A DNA stretch of 64,000 nucleotides from Noviherbaspirillum humi. GTDB taxonomy: Bacteria > Pseudomonadota > Gammaproteobacteria > Burkholderiales > Burkholderiaceae_D. Below are positions 27,889 through 36,935 of the stretch, piece by piece. The number at the start of each line of letters is the position of its first letter. Positions within the stretch are counted from its first letter, which is position 1. The notes below the pieces were generated by a model. The model made no database searches, was not told the DNA's origin, and saw nothing but the letters and a program-made list of their open reading frames with translations. The position numbers and the translations under genes were made by a program. The stretch is from the NCBI RefSeq assembly GCF_900188095.1, contig NZ_FZOT01000003.1, positions 372,001 through 436,000 of the forward strand, in the 5' to 3' direction.

Positions 27889-28338
27889 TCAGCGCCGGAT
27901 CCGGCTTTCCACCTTGGGCTGCTCGGCCAGCACGGTGGTGATGGTGGACAGCTCGCTGGCCAGCGTATTGATGATGTCGTCGATGGAGACGATGCCGCAG
28001 AGCGTGCCGTCGGGCCGCACCACCGGCAGCCGCCTGACCTTGAGCGCGGACATGCGGCGCAGCGTGTCGACGAAGCCCGTGTGGTCTTCCACCGTCTGCA
28101 GAGGCGAGCTCATGATGTCGGCGGCGGTCAGCATCTCCATGTCCACGCGCTGTGCCACCACTTCCACCACGATGTCCCGGTCGGTGACGATCCCGATCGG
28201 CATGCGCGTCTCGGCTTCGCGCCCGACCACCACCACATCGCCGACGTGATGCCTGCGCATCAGTTCCGCCACTTCCGGAATGGTCGTCTCGGCGCGGCAG
28301 CACACCACGTCCATCTTGCACAGTTCTCCGATAGGCAT
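27889..28338 (-). CDS. CBS-pair protein
   Basis: 149 residues, one Bateman module: E-V-A-E-L-M-R-R-H-H-V-G-D-V-V-V-V, T-D-R-D-I-V-V-E, A-A-D-I-M-S-S-P-L, and V-R-R-L-P-V-V with G-I-V-S-I-D-D. Two cysteines (V-V-C-C-R-A) sit near the front. The start has a CAGGAG ribosome site. It is the third CBS-pair protein within 4.3 kb and is most like the one before prs. Confidence 0.88.
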   Translation of the reverse strand: MPIGELCKMDVVCCRAETTIPEVAELMRRHHVGDVVVVGREAETRMPIGIVTDRDIVVEVVAQRVDMEMLTAADIMSSPLQTVEDHTGFVDTLRRMSALKVRRLPVVRPDGTLCGIVSIDDIINTLASELSTITTVLAEQPKVESRIRR

Positions 28339-28609
28339 GTCGTTCTCCTGAAGCGTGGATTGGGAAGACCATCGATCACAGTCTAGGCGCTCAAATCAGG
28401 AGGGCAATGTCCCTGGCGAACGGCCGCAGCGCATCCGTTGCCCGCCTGATCCGGGCAAGGCGGCGCCTTTTCCCGGGGCAAGGAAGCCCTTCGGCCCGGC
28501 GCCGATTTCCTTTTCGAGACGGCGGCGATCCCGCTTCGATTACGAACGCGCACGCGGCCGGGCGCCGTGGCGCCTCCGGACACGATTGCCGCCGTCGGCC
28601 GCAGCGCGG
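28339..28609. other. spacer, no gene recognised
   Basis: GC-rich, with only shadow frames and no hairpin with a T-run. Confidence 0.3.
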
Positions 28610-29269
28610 CTAGCGCACGCCTTCCCGCTCGAGCAGCGCCACCACGTCGGAATGGCCCGCTTCCCGGGCGATCTGCGCCGCGGTCTTGCCGCGGTTGTCC
28701 TGCATGCCGGCATCGGCGCCGCGCTCGAGCAGCAGGCGCACGGTATCGGCCTGGCCGGCGCCGGCGGCCCACATCAGGGCGGTGAGGTCGTTCGCATAGC
28801 GCTGGTTCACCGGCACGCCTTCCTTCAGGAGCATGTCGACGATGGCGGTGCGTCCCTCTCCAGCAGCGTAGACCATGGCCGTCTTCCTGACGCGGTCCGA
28901 GGCATTGGGGTCGGCATGCCGCTCCAGCAGCAGGCGGGCGATCTCCGCATTGCCCTCGAAGGCGGCCGCCATCAGCGGCGTGACCCTGGCGAGGTTGGCC
29001 AGTTCGATGCTGGCGCCATGCTCGATCAGGTACCTCGCCATGTCGGTGCGGTTGCTCTTGATGGCGATCATGAGCAGGGAATCGCCGATGCGGTTGCGGG
29101 TATCGGGCGCCGCATGCTGGTCGATCAGCGTCTGCAGCTTCGGCAGGTTGCCGGAACGGGCCGCCGCCAGCGCGTCGCGGTTGGTGTCCATGGAAGCGGT
29201 CTGCGCCCACGTCGCGCCGGAACATGCCAGCGCCAGCGCGGCGCCGCAGCGTCTCGCAATACGATGCAT
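28610..29269 (-). CDS. exported ankyrin-repeat protein
   Basis: 219 residues starting with a signal peptide (M-H-R-I-A-R-R-C-G-A-A-L-A-L-A-C-S-G-A-T-W-A-Q). Five to six ankyrin repeats follow, with T-P-L-M-A-A-A-F-E-G-N-A-E-I-A-R-L-L-L and T-A-L-M-W-A-A-G-A-G-Q as clear copies. It should act in the periplasm as a binding protein; in other bacteria small periplasmic ankyrin proteins accompany catalases or other redox enzymes. Here it is divergent from the PQQ dehydrogenase gene, a possible functional neighbour. Confidence 0.88.
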   Translation of the reverse strand: MHRIARRCGAALALACSGATWAQTASMDTNRDALAAARSGNLPKLQTLIDQHAAPDTRNRIGDSLLMIAIKSNRTDMARYLIEHGASIELANLARVTPLMAAAFEGNAEIARLLLERHADPNASDRVRKTAMVYAAGEGRTAIVDMLLKEGVPVNQRYANDLTALMWAAGAGQADTVRLLLERGADAGMQDNRGKTAAQIAREAGHSDVVALLEREGVR

Positions 29270-29444
29270 ATCAAGTGTCTCCTCGGGACTGGATTGATGT
29301 TTTCGAAACCCGGATTACGATGGATGTGGCAGGCAGGGCGATGCATGCCGGGCCCATCGATAACGACACACGCATGACGACACAAGCTATCGCAAAAAGG
29401 AGCCGTACAGAGAGTCTTATCCAATCATTGCCGGAGGATGCGAA

Positions 29445-31157
29445 ATGGCGTTGAGAAAAATCAATAACGGTATTGGCGCCCTGGGCCTGGCCCTGTGCGC
29501 CATGGTCCAGGCACAGGAGATACAGGGGGGCGCCGGCATCAAGCCGATCCCGATGTCGAAATCGCTGGCGCCGGTGACGCAAGCCATGCTCGACGGCGCC
29601 GGCAAGGATGCCGCCAACTGGCTGCACTCGAACGGCAGCTACGCCCAGACCCGCTTCTATCCCGGCAAGCAGATCAACAATACCAACGTGGCCAAGCTGC
29701 GCCCCGCCTTCGTTTTCCAGACCGAGGTGGTGGAGTCGATGGAGACGGCGCCCATCGTGATCAACGGCGTGATGTTCCTCACCACCGCCTTCAACCATGT
29801 GTACGCCATCGACGCGGTCACCGGCGAGCAGTTCTGGCACTACAAGCACAAGCTGGGGCCGGTCACCACCTTCTGCTGCGGTCCCAACAACAAGGGCGTG
29901 GCGGTCTCCGGCGACAAGCTCTTCATGGGCACGCTCGACGCCAAGCTGGTGGCGCTGGACGCCAAGTCGGGGCGCAAGCTGTGGGAGACCGAGATCGAGG
30001 ATCCGGAAAAAGGCTACAGCGAGACCATGGCGCCGACCGTCATCGACGACAAGGTGCTGATCGGCACCAACGGCGGCGAGTATGGCGTGCGCGGCTTCGT
30101 CAAGGCCTTCGACGTCAACAGCGGCAAGCTGCTGTGGACCTTCTACACCATCCCGGAAACCGGCCATGAAGGCGTGTGGGCGACGAAGGACGCCACCGGG
30201 CGCGACATGAAGCGCGACATCGAGGCGGAAAAGGCGGCGCTGGCGAAGAACAAGGACTTCTACAAGACCCTGGGCGGCGGCGTCTGGATGGCGCCGGCGG
30301 TGGACCGCGCCAGCAAGACGGTGATTTTCGTGGTCGGCAATCCCTCGCCCGACCTGTACGGCGCGGAGCGCCCGGGCGACAATCTGTACACCGATTCCCT
30401 GGTCGCCATCGACCTCGACAGCGGCAAGTACAAGTGGCACTACCAGTACATCGCCCACGACGTATGGGACCTCGATGCCGTCAGTCCGCCCATCCTGGTG
30501 GACGTCAAGGACAAGGACGGCAAGATGATCCCAGGCGTGCTCCACGGCGGCAAGACCGGCCATGTGTATGTGCATGACCGGCGCGACGGCAAGCTGATCC
30601 GCTTTTCCGAAGCCATGGTCCCGCAGGAAAACATGTGGGCCCTGCCGACGCCCCAGGGCGCGCGCATGCTGCCGGGCGCGAACGGCGGCGTGGAATGGTC
30701 GCCCATGGCCTTCCATCCGGCCGCGCGGCTCGCGTATGCGGTCAACCTGCACCAGCCCATGACCTACCAGGTCGAGGCCTCGCCCTACCCGGGCGGCAAG
30801 ATCTGGCTGGGCGGCGCCTTCAAGAACGTTCCGGGCGAGGAGCAATGGGGCAACGTCACCGCGGTGAACATCGATACCGGCAAGATCGCCTGGCAGCAAA
30901 AGACCGACCAGCCGATGATAGGCGGGGCGCTCGCCACCGCCGGCAACCTGGTGTTCGCCGGCGAAGGCAATGGCTGGTTCAAGGCCTATGACGCCAAGTC
31001 CGGCAAGGTGCTGTGGAAGTTCCAGTGCGGCGCCGGCGTCAACGCCCCGCCGGTGTCCTATACCGTCAACGGCAAGCAGTACATCGCGGTAGCGGCGGGC
31101 GGCAACACCCAGCTCGACTTCAAGCGCGGCAACAGCATCTTCGTCTTCGGCCTGTGA
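29445..31157 (+). CDS. PQQ-dependent alcohol dehydrogenase, lanthanide-type signature
   Basis: A 570-residue periplasmic quinoprotein with an eight-bladed propeller and a signal peptide (cleavage near A-Q-A-Q-E, residues 22-25). Vicinal cysteines 144-145 (T-F-C-C-G) form the disulfide over PQQ. Metal ligands match methanol/ethanol dehydrogenases: Glu212 (G-G-E-Y-G-V-R-G), Asn299 (V-G-N-P-S-P) and the catalytic Asp342 in W-D-L-D. The second Asp (344) is the extra ligand diagnostic of XoxF/PedH-type lanthanide enzymes. It lacks the haem domain of quinohaemoproteins, and a dihaem cytochrome gene follows 55 bases on. No PQQ synthesis genes lie in the window. The alcohol substrate is unknown. Confidence 0.9.
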   Translation: MALRKINNGIGALGLALCAMVQAQEIQGGAGIKPIPMSKSLAPVTQAMLDGAGKDAANWLHSNGSYAQTRFYPGKQINNTNVAKLRPAFVFQTEVVESMETAPIVINGVMFLTTAFNHVYAIDAVTGEQFWHYKHKLGPVTTFCCGPNNKGVAVSGDKLFMGTLDAKLVALDAKSGRKLWETEIEDPEKGYSETMAPTVIDDKVLIGTNGGEYGVRGFVKAFDVNSGKLLWTFYTIPETGHEGVWATKDATGRDMKRDIEAEKAALAKNKDFYKTLGGGVWMAPAVDRASKTVIFVVGNPSPDLYGAERPGDNLYTDSLVAIDLDSGKYKWHYQYIAHDVWDLDAVSPPILVDVKDKDGKMIPGVLHGGKTGHVYVHDRRDGKLIRFSEAMVPQENMWALPTPQGARMLPGANGGVEWSPMAFHPAARLAYAVNLHQPMTYQVEASPYPGGKIWLGGAFKNVPGEEQWGNVTAVNIDTGKIAWQQKTDQPMIGGALATAGNLVFAGEGNGWFKAYDAKSGKVLWKFQCGAGVNAPPVSYTVNGKQYIAVAAGGNTQLDFKRGNSIFVFGL

Positions 31158-31168
31158 CAGGGCGAACC

Positions 31169-31194
31169 GCCCGGGCGCCTCGCCGCGCCCGGGC
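31169..31194 (+). terminator. strong hairpin between dehydrogenase and cytochrome genes
   Basis: GCCCGGGCG, an eight-base loop, CGCCCGGGC. No T-run follows, so it may stabilise or attenuate the message rather than end it. Confidence 0.45.
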
Positions 31195-31212
31195 TTCCAG
31201 GGACACCATCTC

Positions 31213-31797
31213 ATGCGTGGAAAATCTTCATTCATCATTCTGGCCGGCATCGCCGGCTTTTTGCTTTCCGGAAGCGTCAGGGCCGATGTGGAGGCCGGCA
31301 AGCGCAAGGCCGAAACCTGCGCCGCCTGCCATGGTCCAAATGGCAATTCAGCGAATGGCATGTATCCGGTGCTGGCGGGACAGACCGCCCGCTACCTCTA
31401 CCTGCAGCTGCGCGATTTCAAGGAAGAGCGGCGCAAGGATCCGGTGATGTCGCCGATGGCCGCCAACCTGTCGAAGGAAGACATGCAGGACCTGTCGGAG
31501 TATTTCGCCGCGCAGAAGGCGGCGCCGCTGAAGGTGAAGACCGATCCGGAGAAGGTGAAGCTGGGCGCGGCCAAGGCCAACGACACGCTGTGCTCGATGT
31601 GCCATCTTGGCGGACTGAAGGGGCAGAACGAGATACCCCGACTGTCGGGCCAGCACCCGGAATACGTGGAGAAGCAGCTCAAGGCCTTCCGCGAGCGCAC
31701 CCGCACCAATGACGGCGGCAACATGACCAGCGTCTCGCGCACGCTGACCGACGACGACATCACCAACCTCGCCCAGTACATCGCCTCGCTGTACTGA
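31213..31797 (+). CDS. dihaem cytochrome c4-type protein
   Basis: 194 residues with a signal peptide (to about 24) and two haem sites: C-A-A-C-H (36-40) and C-S-M-C-H (127-131). Two similar c-type domains are typical of cytochrome c4. Met ligands are likely in P-V-M-S-P-M and G-N-M-T. Placed directly after the PQQ dehydrogenase, it is the probable electron acceptor passing electrons to a terminal oxidase. Confidence 0.92.
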   Translation: MRGKSSFIILAGIAGFLLSGSVRADVEAGKRKAETCAACHGPNGNSANGMYPVLAGQTARYLYLQLRDFKEERRKDPVMSPMAANLSKEDMQDLSEYFAAQKAAPLKVKTDPEKVKLGAAKANDTLCSMCHLGGLKGQNEIPRLSGQHPEYVEKQLKAFRERTRTNDGGNMTSVSRTLTDDDITNLAQYIASLY

Positions 31798-31855
31798 GTG
31801 TATTGAGCCGACCGCGGCGCGGCGCCGGTGCGGCCACATCCCGCAAGGAGGGATC

Positions 31856-32338
31856 ATGGGCAAGTCACGCAATTCGATATGGGCGGCGGTCTTGATTGCC
31901 GCCTTTCCGGCCGGCGCGGCGCTGGCGCAGACCAGCATGGACAGCAGCAGCGCCGGAAATAGCGGCACCGGCGCCGGTACCAGCAATAGCGCGGCACCGT
32001 CCACCGGTTCGCGCAACCTCGAATGCCCGCCCGGCACGTCGGCCGCGGCCGCCAGCAGTTCCTCGCCCGGCGGCACGGTCAACATGAAATGCGGCCCGGA
32101 TTCGGCCGCTTCTTCGAGCACCTCGTCCGACAGCAGCGGCAGCAGCAGTTCCTCGAGCGCCGCGGCGCAATCCTCCGGCGCCTCCGGATCGCGCAACCTC
32201 GATTGCGACCGTCTCAGCGGCAGCAGCAGCGCCCAGGCCGGCACAGGCGGCACCTCCAGCTCCACCAACATCAAGTGCGGCCCTGAAGCGAACCGGCCTT
32301 CCGGTTCCGAAGGCGGCTCGCAGACGCCCGCCAAGTAG
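31856..32338 (+). CDS. exported Ser-rich protein with two Cys repeats
   Basis: 160 residues with a good ribosome site (GGAGGG) and signal peptide ending A-L-A-Q. The mature chain is mostly Ser, Gly, Ala and Thr. It holds two copies of a unit: G-S-R-N-L-E-C-P ... N-M-K-C-G-P and G-S-R-N-L-D-C-D ... N-I-K-C-G-P, each with a pair of cysteines separated by a Ser-rich loop. The pairs may form disulfides. No enzyme motif is seen. It resembles the Ser-rich protein at 10873 in composition only. Confidence 0.7.
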   Translation: MGKSRNSIWAAVLIAAFPAGAALAQTSMDSSSAGNSGTGAGTSNSAAPSTGSRNLECPPGTSAAAASSSSPGGTVNMKCGPDSAASSSTSSDSSGSSSSSSAAAQSSGASGSRNLDCDRLSGSSSAQAGTGGTSSSTNIKCGPEANRPSGSEGGSQTPAK

Positions 32339-32614
32339 CCTGGTTTCGTGACAACGCCGGCCGCAGCCAGCGACGCCGGCGGCGTTGCCGATTGATCAGC
32401 CTTCCTGCGCTTGGCGCAGGCACGCGCCCGAGTCGCGCGTGTGCATGAAAACCACCACGGCGTCCGCCGGAACAAGACCGTGAAAACCCATTTATTCATG
32501 ACTTGATCGACGCGTTTTCTTGCCAAAACGTGCATTGCCGCATGGCAATTGCGGGTGCTTAAATCGGGGCCTCTCTCAACAACAGCGCTGCGGCAAGCCC
32601 GTGGCCGCCCCCCG
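32339..32614. other. spacer before the beta-helix gene
   Basis: No gene or hairpin with a T-run is recognised. The next gene has no clear ribosome site. Confidence 0.3.
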
Positions 32615-34447
32615 ATGTTGAAAAAAACACCGCATCTCCGGGCCCCTGCCCGCCCCCGTTTTTCCGCTGTTTCCCTTGCCTGCAGTTGCCTGTTGCCCCT
32701 GGCGCTCGTCGCCTGCGGCGGAGGCGGCGGAGGCGATGGCCCCAGCGCCAATGACGCAGCCGGTACGCCGGCCACCCTGGCGGCGCAGCCGAATGCTACC
32801 GGCGCCGGATCGAACAGCGGCAGCGGCGCTTCCCCTGCGGCCAGCACCTCGCCCGTTTCCACGCCGGCGCCGAGCACCTCGCTGCCAGTGCTGACGCTGC
32901 CGGCGAGCGTCGCCGACTATGCCACCGTTTCGCTCGAATGCGGGCGGGTCTACCAGGGCACCCTCAGCCTCGCCGGCAAGAAAGGCGTCACCGTTGCCAC
33001 AGCCGGCGGCTGCGGCATGGCCACCCTCACCCCGGGCCAGTCCATCACCGGCTGGCGCCAGGAGTCGGGCAGCCTGTATTCGGCGCCGGTTGCGTTCGAA
33101 CCGGCCCAGCTCATCCTCGACGGCGAGCCGATGGAACTGGCGCACTGGCCGAACCGCGCCAGCGGCTGGGCCAAGGCCAGCGGTTCAGCGTCCTCCTCGA
33201 TTTCGGCGCAGCTGCCGAACGGCGACATGGCCGGCGCCAGCGTGGTCTACCGCCCCTACGAGTGGACCATCGAGTCGCGCAAGGTCACCGCCTATTCGAA
33301 CGGCACGATGACCATCGGCACCAGCCCGAGCAGCTCCTACGATGGCTACAACCCGAGCGGCCAGGTGAGCTTCTACGTCGAAGGCAAGCTGTGGATGCTC
33401 GATTCGGCCAATGAGTGGGCTTACCAGAACGGCCGCGTCTATCTCTGGACCGCCGACGGCGCCTCGCCGGAAGGCCGCGCTTTTGCCGCGCCGGAGAAGA
33501 GCGGCATCGAAGCCGGCAATTCGCAGGGCGTCACCGTCAGCGGCGTGCGCATCTATGGCGCCGCCAACGGCATCAATGCGTCCGGCGCGACCGGCCTGAA
33601 GGTCATCAACAGCGAGATCCTGAATTCGGGCGACAACGGCATCGTCAACCTCGGCGGCTCCGCGCTGACGGTGGACGGCACGCTCATCGCCAAGACCCGG
33701 CACGATGCCATCTCGGTGAAATGGGGCGGCGGCGGCGACCTGATCCAGAATTCCCGCTTCGACCGCTCCGGCAGCATCGGCATGCCGACCAATGCCCGCG
33801 GCGCGGTGGTGCTGACGGCGGCGCTCAATTCACGGGTGCTGAACAACAGCATTACCCAGGCCGGCTACTTCGGCATCCGCACCTTCCGCGGCTCGCAGGT
33901 ATCGGGCAACACCATCGACGGCGCCTGCCTGGTGCTGTCCGACTGCGGCGGCATCTACCTGTCCGCGCCGGACAAGCAGCCGCTGAACGCCACCGTGCAG
34001 AACAACGCCATCCGCAATGTCGGCCACGGCATGAAACTGGCGTGGGGCATCTTCCTCGATGACTCCGCCAACAAGGTCACGGTGAGCGGCAATACCGTGA
34101 CCGACAGCGCCGCCGGCCTGTTCCTGCACGATGGCTTCAACAATACCGTCAGCGGCAACAGCTTTGCCCGCAACGAGCAGTTTCACGTCCAGATGGCGCA
34201 GAGCAGCGGCGGTTCCCTGTACGGCAACCAGTTCAGCGGCAACAGCTTCTCGATGACGGCGGAAACCGCCTACGACATGGGCAGCGACACCGGCGCGGCG
34301 GTCAACGGCTTCGCCACCTTTTCGAAGAACAGCTATGTCGACGGCGCGCCGGTCTTCGCCCAGTTCGGCTGGGGGAATGCGGTGAACTGGACGCAGTGGC
34401 GCTCGCAAACCGGCCAGGACGGCGATTCCACCTACCAGCGCAAGTAG
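32615..34447 (+). CDS. lipoprotein with right-handed parallel beta-helix
   Basis: About 610 residues. The ATG at 32615 starts a lipoprotein signal with L-A-L-V-A-C followed by a Gly run. A Ser/Pro/Thr linker follows (to about 90), then a beta-sandwich-like part and a pectate-lyase-like beta-helix with repeated N-x-I/V blocks: G-V-R-I-Y-G-A-A-N-G-I, N-S-E-I-L-N-S-G-D-N-G-I, N-A-I-R-N-V-G-H-G and V-S-G-N-T-V-T-D-S. Such folds bind or cut polysaccharides. Catalytic residues cannot be assigned, so an activity on sugars is only inferred. A terminator follows. Confidence 0.8.
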   Translation: MLKKTPHLRAPARPRFSAVSLACSCLLPLALVACGGGGGGDGPSANDAAGTPATLAAQPNATGAGSNSGSGASPAASTSPVSTPAPSTSLPVLTLPASVADYATVSLECGRVYQGTLSLAGKKGVTVATAGGCGMATLTPGQSITGWRQESGSLYSAPVAFEPAQLILDGEPMELAHWPNRASGWAKASGSASSSISAQLPNGDMAGASVVYRPYEWTIESRKVTAYSNGTMTIGTSPSSSYDGYNPSGQVSFYVEGKLWMLDSANEWAYQNGRVYLWTADGASPEGRAFAAPEKSGIEAGNSQGVTVSGVRIYGAANGINASGATGLKVINSEILNSGDNGIVNLGGSALTVDGTLIAKTRHDAISVKWGGGGDLIQNSRFDRSGSIGMPTNARGAVVLTAALNSRVLNNSITQAGYFGIRTFRGSQVSGNTIDGACLVLSDCGGIYLSAPDKQPLNATVQNNAIRNVGHGMKLAWGIFLDDSANKVTVSGNTVTDSAAGLFLHDGFNNTVSGNSFARNEQFHVQMAQSSGGSLYGNQFSGNSFSMTAETAYDMGSDTGAAVNGFATFSKNSYVDGAPVFAQFGWGNAVNWTQWRSQTGQDGDSTYQRK

Positions 34448-34468
34448 CGTCTGCCCTGCTCTCTTCTC

Positions 34469-34495
34469 AAGCCCGGCTCCGCGCCGGGCTTGTCG
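34469..34495 (+). terminator. Rho-independent terminator
   Basis: AAGCCCGGC, loop TCCGC, GCCGGGCTT, then T-rich bases. Confidence 0.75.
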
Positions 34496-34566
34496 TTTCA
34501 TGCGATGGCGGCCGGCATGCGAGAATCGGCATGCCGCATCCGTCCATGCCAACGAGGAGAAGCCGT

Positions 34567-35187
34567 ATGAAACTGTATGCCACGCCGCGTGCGCCCAATC
34601 CACGCCGGGTCCTGATGTTCGCCGCCGAGAAGGGATTGCGGAACATCGAACTGGTCAACATGGAATTGAATTCGCTGCAGCACAAGCAGGAAGCCTTCCG
34701 CGCCAAGAACCCGATGGCGCTGCTGCCCGCGCTGGAGCTGGATGACGGCCGGGTGCTGTCGGAAAGCCGGGCGATCTGCACCTACCTCGAAGGGCTGGCG
34801 CCGGAGCCCAACCTGATGGGCCGTGACGCCGAGGAACGCGCCTTCATCGAAATGGCCGACCGCCGCATGGAGTGGCACCTGATGGGCGGTGTCATCAATT
34901 GCGTGCGCCATACCCATCCCGGCCTGGCGCCGCTGGAGCAGCCGCAGTTTCCCGACTTCGGCCGCTCCCAAGGCGAGAAGATGCGCGAGGCGGCGCGCTG
35001 GCTGGATGGCGAACTGGCGCGCCAGCCCTATGTTGCCGGCGATCGATTCACCATCGCCGACATCACCGCCTTCTGCGCGCTGGAGTTCGCGCGCGGCCTG
35101 CTGAAGTTCCAGCCCGGCGCCGAAGGCATGCCGCATCTGCAGGCGTTTCGCGACCGCATGGCGGAGCGGCCGAGCAGCCGAATGTAG
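34567..35187 (+). CDS. glutathione S-transferase
   Basis: 206 residues from the ATG at 34567 (GAGGAG ribosome site), so an upstream in-frame start is rejected. The thioredoxin-fold half starts M-K-L-Y-A-T-P-R-A-P-N-P-R-R-V and ends with the glutathione-binding L-P-A-L-E-L-D-D-G and E-S-R-A-I. The helical half has V-A-G-D-R-F-T-I-A-D-I, the N-capping motif of GSTs. It is cytosolic and detoxifies electrophiles or peroxides. The class is uncertain. Confidence 0.93.
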   Translation: MKLYATPRAPNPRRVLMFAAEKGLRNIELVNMELNSLQHKQEAFRAKNPMALLPALELDDGRVLSESRAICTYLEGLAPEPNLMGRDAEERAFIEMADRRMEWHLMGGVINCVRHTHPGLAPLEQPQFPDFGRSQGEKMREAARWLDGELARQPYVAGDRFTIADITAFCALEFARGLLKFQPGAEGMPHLQAFRDRMAERPSSRM

Positions 35188-35299
35188 CGCCGCAGAGTCG
35201 AGCCATAAGCTGCATCGCTTTCCGCCGCTAGCCAGGCCATGGCTCGGATGGAAAGCGATGAGATATCGAACCGGAACGAGTTCTGAATCGATCGGCCTT
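35188..35299. other. short convergent spacer
   Basis: The GST gene and the membrane gene converge here. No terminator with a T-run is clear. Confidence 0.25.
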
Positions 35300-35662
35300 C
35301 TACGCCGGTTCGCCGGTGCCCCATGTTTCGGCTCGAGGCGCAGCAGCGGGTGTCACGCATTTCCATACCGCGCGGGAGATCCAGGCGACAGCGACGAAGG
35401 CGCCCACCAGGCTCCACATGAGCACATGGCGCGTGATGTCGAGCAAAGGCTCATTCATGCTCGTCGGGATGAACGCCAACACGGGAATCAGCCCGCCGAG
35501 CATCGACAACAGGAAGGAGCAGCGTATCCAGAACTCGGCGCGGTCCTCAGTCCCGCACAGTTCGATGAGCACGCTTTTCAGTATAGGCCTCAGATACATG
35601 GCCATGGCGGTCGAAATCGCTATAGGCAGGGTCAGTCCGATCAGGAAGGTGGTCGTTTGCAT
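35300..35662 (-). CDS. small inner-membrane protein
   Basis: 120 residues with three likely membrane helices (about 5-30, 48-66 and 84-102). The start has a GGGAGA ribosome site. It lies 33 bases after the DCC-family gene and is probably the last gene of the GbsR-controlled operon. No family is recognised. Confidence 0.7.
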   Translation of the reverse strand: MQTTTFLIGLTLPIAISTAMAMYLRPILKSVLIELCGTEDRAEFWIRCSFLLSMLGGLIPVLAFIPTSMNEPLLDITRHVLMWSLVGAFVAVAWISRAVWKCVTPAAAPRAETWGTGEPA

Positions 35663-35695
35663 GGTTTTCTCCCGTAAAAATAAGTAAATGGCGAG

Positions 35696-36145
35696 TTACA
35701 ACTTGCACTTGCCATCGCTGCAGGCATGTGTGCGTCTTACCGCATTGCGTGCCGCCAGCCGAAACAGCACGGAAGCGAATCCCGCTGGAACACGGTAGCG
35801 GTTGCGCGCAAAGAGGACATAAAGTCGATCGAATGCCGGCTTCAACAGCGGCCAGCCGGTCGGACGGGCGAGCCAGCCCAGGCCGACGGCGCTGTAGGTG
35901 AGACGGAGGACTTCAAGACCCCGCACGACCGCGCCATTGGCCTGCACGGCGTGGATTTCCTTCAGAAGATCCGGGAGCGCCAGACCGTAACGGGCGGCAT
36001 CGAAGCCCGGTACCGAAACATCGACGAACCGTAGTTCACCCTTCCTGTCCCGCGATGCAAGGTTGCGCATCTCCAGCTTGCAGACCGGGCAGGCGCCGTC
36101 GTATAGAAGCGTCAATGGATAAATGCTTGCCGCATCGTTTTTCAT
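35696..36145 (-). CDS. DCC-family thiol-disulfide oxidoreductase-like protein (DUF393)
   Basis: 149 residues from the ATG at 36145, which is six bases from a GGAGG site; an ATG at 36151 is too close to it. The signature L-Y-D-G-A-C-P-V-C near the front gives the C-x-x-C redox pair. The chain ends with a Cys-containing tail (H-A-C-S-D-G-K-C). DCC proteins are thought to handle thiols, but their reactions are unknown. An 18-base palindromic operator lies just upstream, shared with the GbsR regulator gene. Confidence 0.85.
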   Translation of the reverse strand: MKNDAASIYPLTLLYDGACPVCKLEMRNLASRDRKGELRFVDVSVPGFDAARYGLALPDLLKEIHAVQANGAVVRGLEVLRLTYSAVGLGWLARPTGWPLLKPAFDRLYVLFARNRYRVPAGFASVLFRLAARNAVRRTHACSDGKCKL

Positions 36146-36166
36146 TTTCATCCTCCACTCCAGTAA

Positions 36167-36184
36167 TTTCAGTAATTACAGAAA
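36167..36184. promoter_or_regulatory. GbsR-type operator before the DCC gene
   Basis: On the minus strand TTTCTG-TAATTA-CTGAAA, an almost perfect 18-base palindrome. It lies 22 bases before the DCC start. The same outer arms recur at 36804-36821. Confidence 0.65.
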
Positions 36185-36235
36185 TAAAAGCTTGAAATGC
36201 GCCCCGAATCAATTCGACGCCAGGCGCGAAGCGCG

Positions 36236-36778
36236 CTACTCCTTGCCGCGCTTCGCGCCTCCGCGCACGAAGTTCTGCACCGACGCGCCCATCTTCAGCA
36301 GCTTCATCAAGGTCGAGGGCTCAAGCCTCAGCATTTCATCGGTCCATGTCGTGAGCGTTTCCATGAGGCCGAGGGTTTCCCGGATCCGCTGCTGAGTCGC
36401 CTTGTCTTCCTTCGAAAAATCGGGGCTGGCCAGGCACTCGTTCAGCGCGGCGATGGTGGGATCCAGTTCGCGCTCCTTGCGCTCGCTCACCACGGTGCGG
36501 AACAACTCCCAGACATCGAGCGATGTTTCGAAGTGGTCGCGCCGGTCGCGCTTGATGTGCGCCACCTTCACCAGATTCCAGTTCTGCAGCTCCCGGAGGC
36601 TGTTCGACACATTGGACCGCGCAACACCGAGCGTGTCGGCGATTTCGTCCGCAGGCATCGGCACACCTGCTATATAGAGCAGCGCATGAATCTGGCTGAC
36701 GGTCCGGTTGACGCCCCAGCGGGTGCCCATTTCACCCCAGTGCAGGATGAATTTTTCAGCGACGGGTGTAAGTTCCAT
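36236..36778 (-). CDS. GbsR/MarR-type transcriptional regulator
   Basis: 180 residues. A winged helix (about 25-90) carries H-A-L-L-Y-I-A-G, A-D-E-I-A-D-T-L-G-V-A-R-S-N-V-S-N-S-L-R-E-L, the recognition helix of GbsR proteins. The C-terminal helical part would hold the dimer and ligand surface. Palindromes before its own start and before the next gene suggest it represses both, with an unknown inducer. It is the first gene of the three-gene unit. Confidence 0.9.
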   Translation of the reverse strand: MELTPVAEKFILHWGEMGTRWGVNRTVSQIHALLYIAGVPMPADEIADTLGVARSNVSNSLRELQNWNLVKVAHIKRDRRDHFETSLDVWELFRTVVSERKERELDPTIAALNECLASPDFSKEDKATQQRIRETLGLMETLTTWTDEMLRLEPSTLMKLLKMGASVQNFVRGGAKRGKE

Positions 36779-36803
36779 GGCTTCAATATAGTTCCTTCTT
36801 TAA

Positions 36804-36821
36804 TTTCTGCCAATACTGAAA
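36804..36821. promoter_or_regulatory. second GbsR-type operator, before the regulator gene
   Basis: TTTCTG-CCAATA-CTGAAA, with the same arms and spacing as the site at 36167-36184, 26 bases upstream of the regulator ATG. It extends by AT pairs to 36802-36823. Confidence 0.65.
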
Positions 36822-36935
36822 TTCATGAAACTTCGGCATGCACTGAGGTCCCGGATGTATTTGCCGAACCGCTAAACTCAATGTTCCGTTCCGCTTCGAG
36901 GATGCCAGCGCATGCAGCGAACCGCCGGCGCTCCC

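Noticed and set aside
29271-31361. 696-codon minus-strand frame opposite the PQQ dehydrogenase
   Set aside because: Antisense shadow; the sense gene has all ligands of its family.
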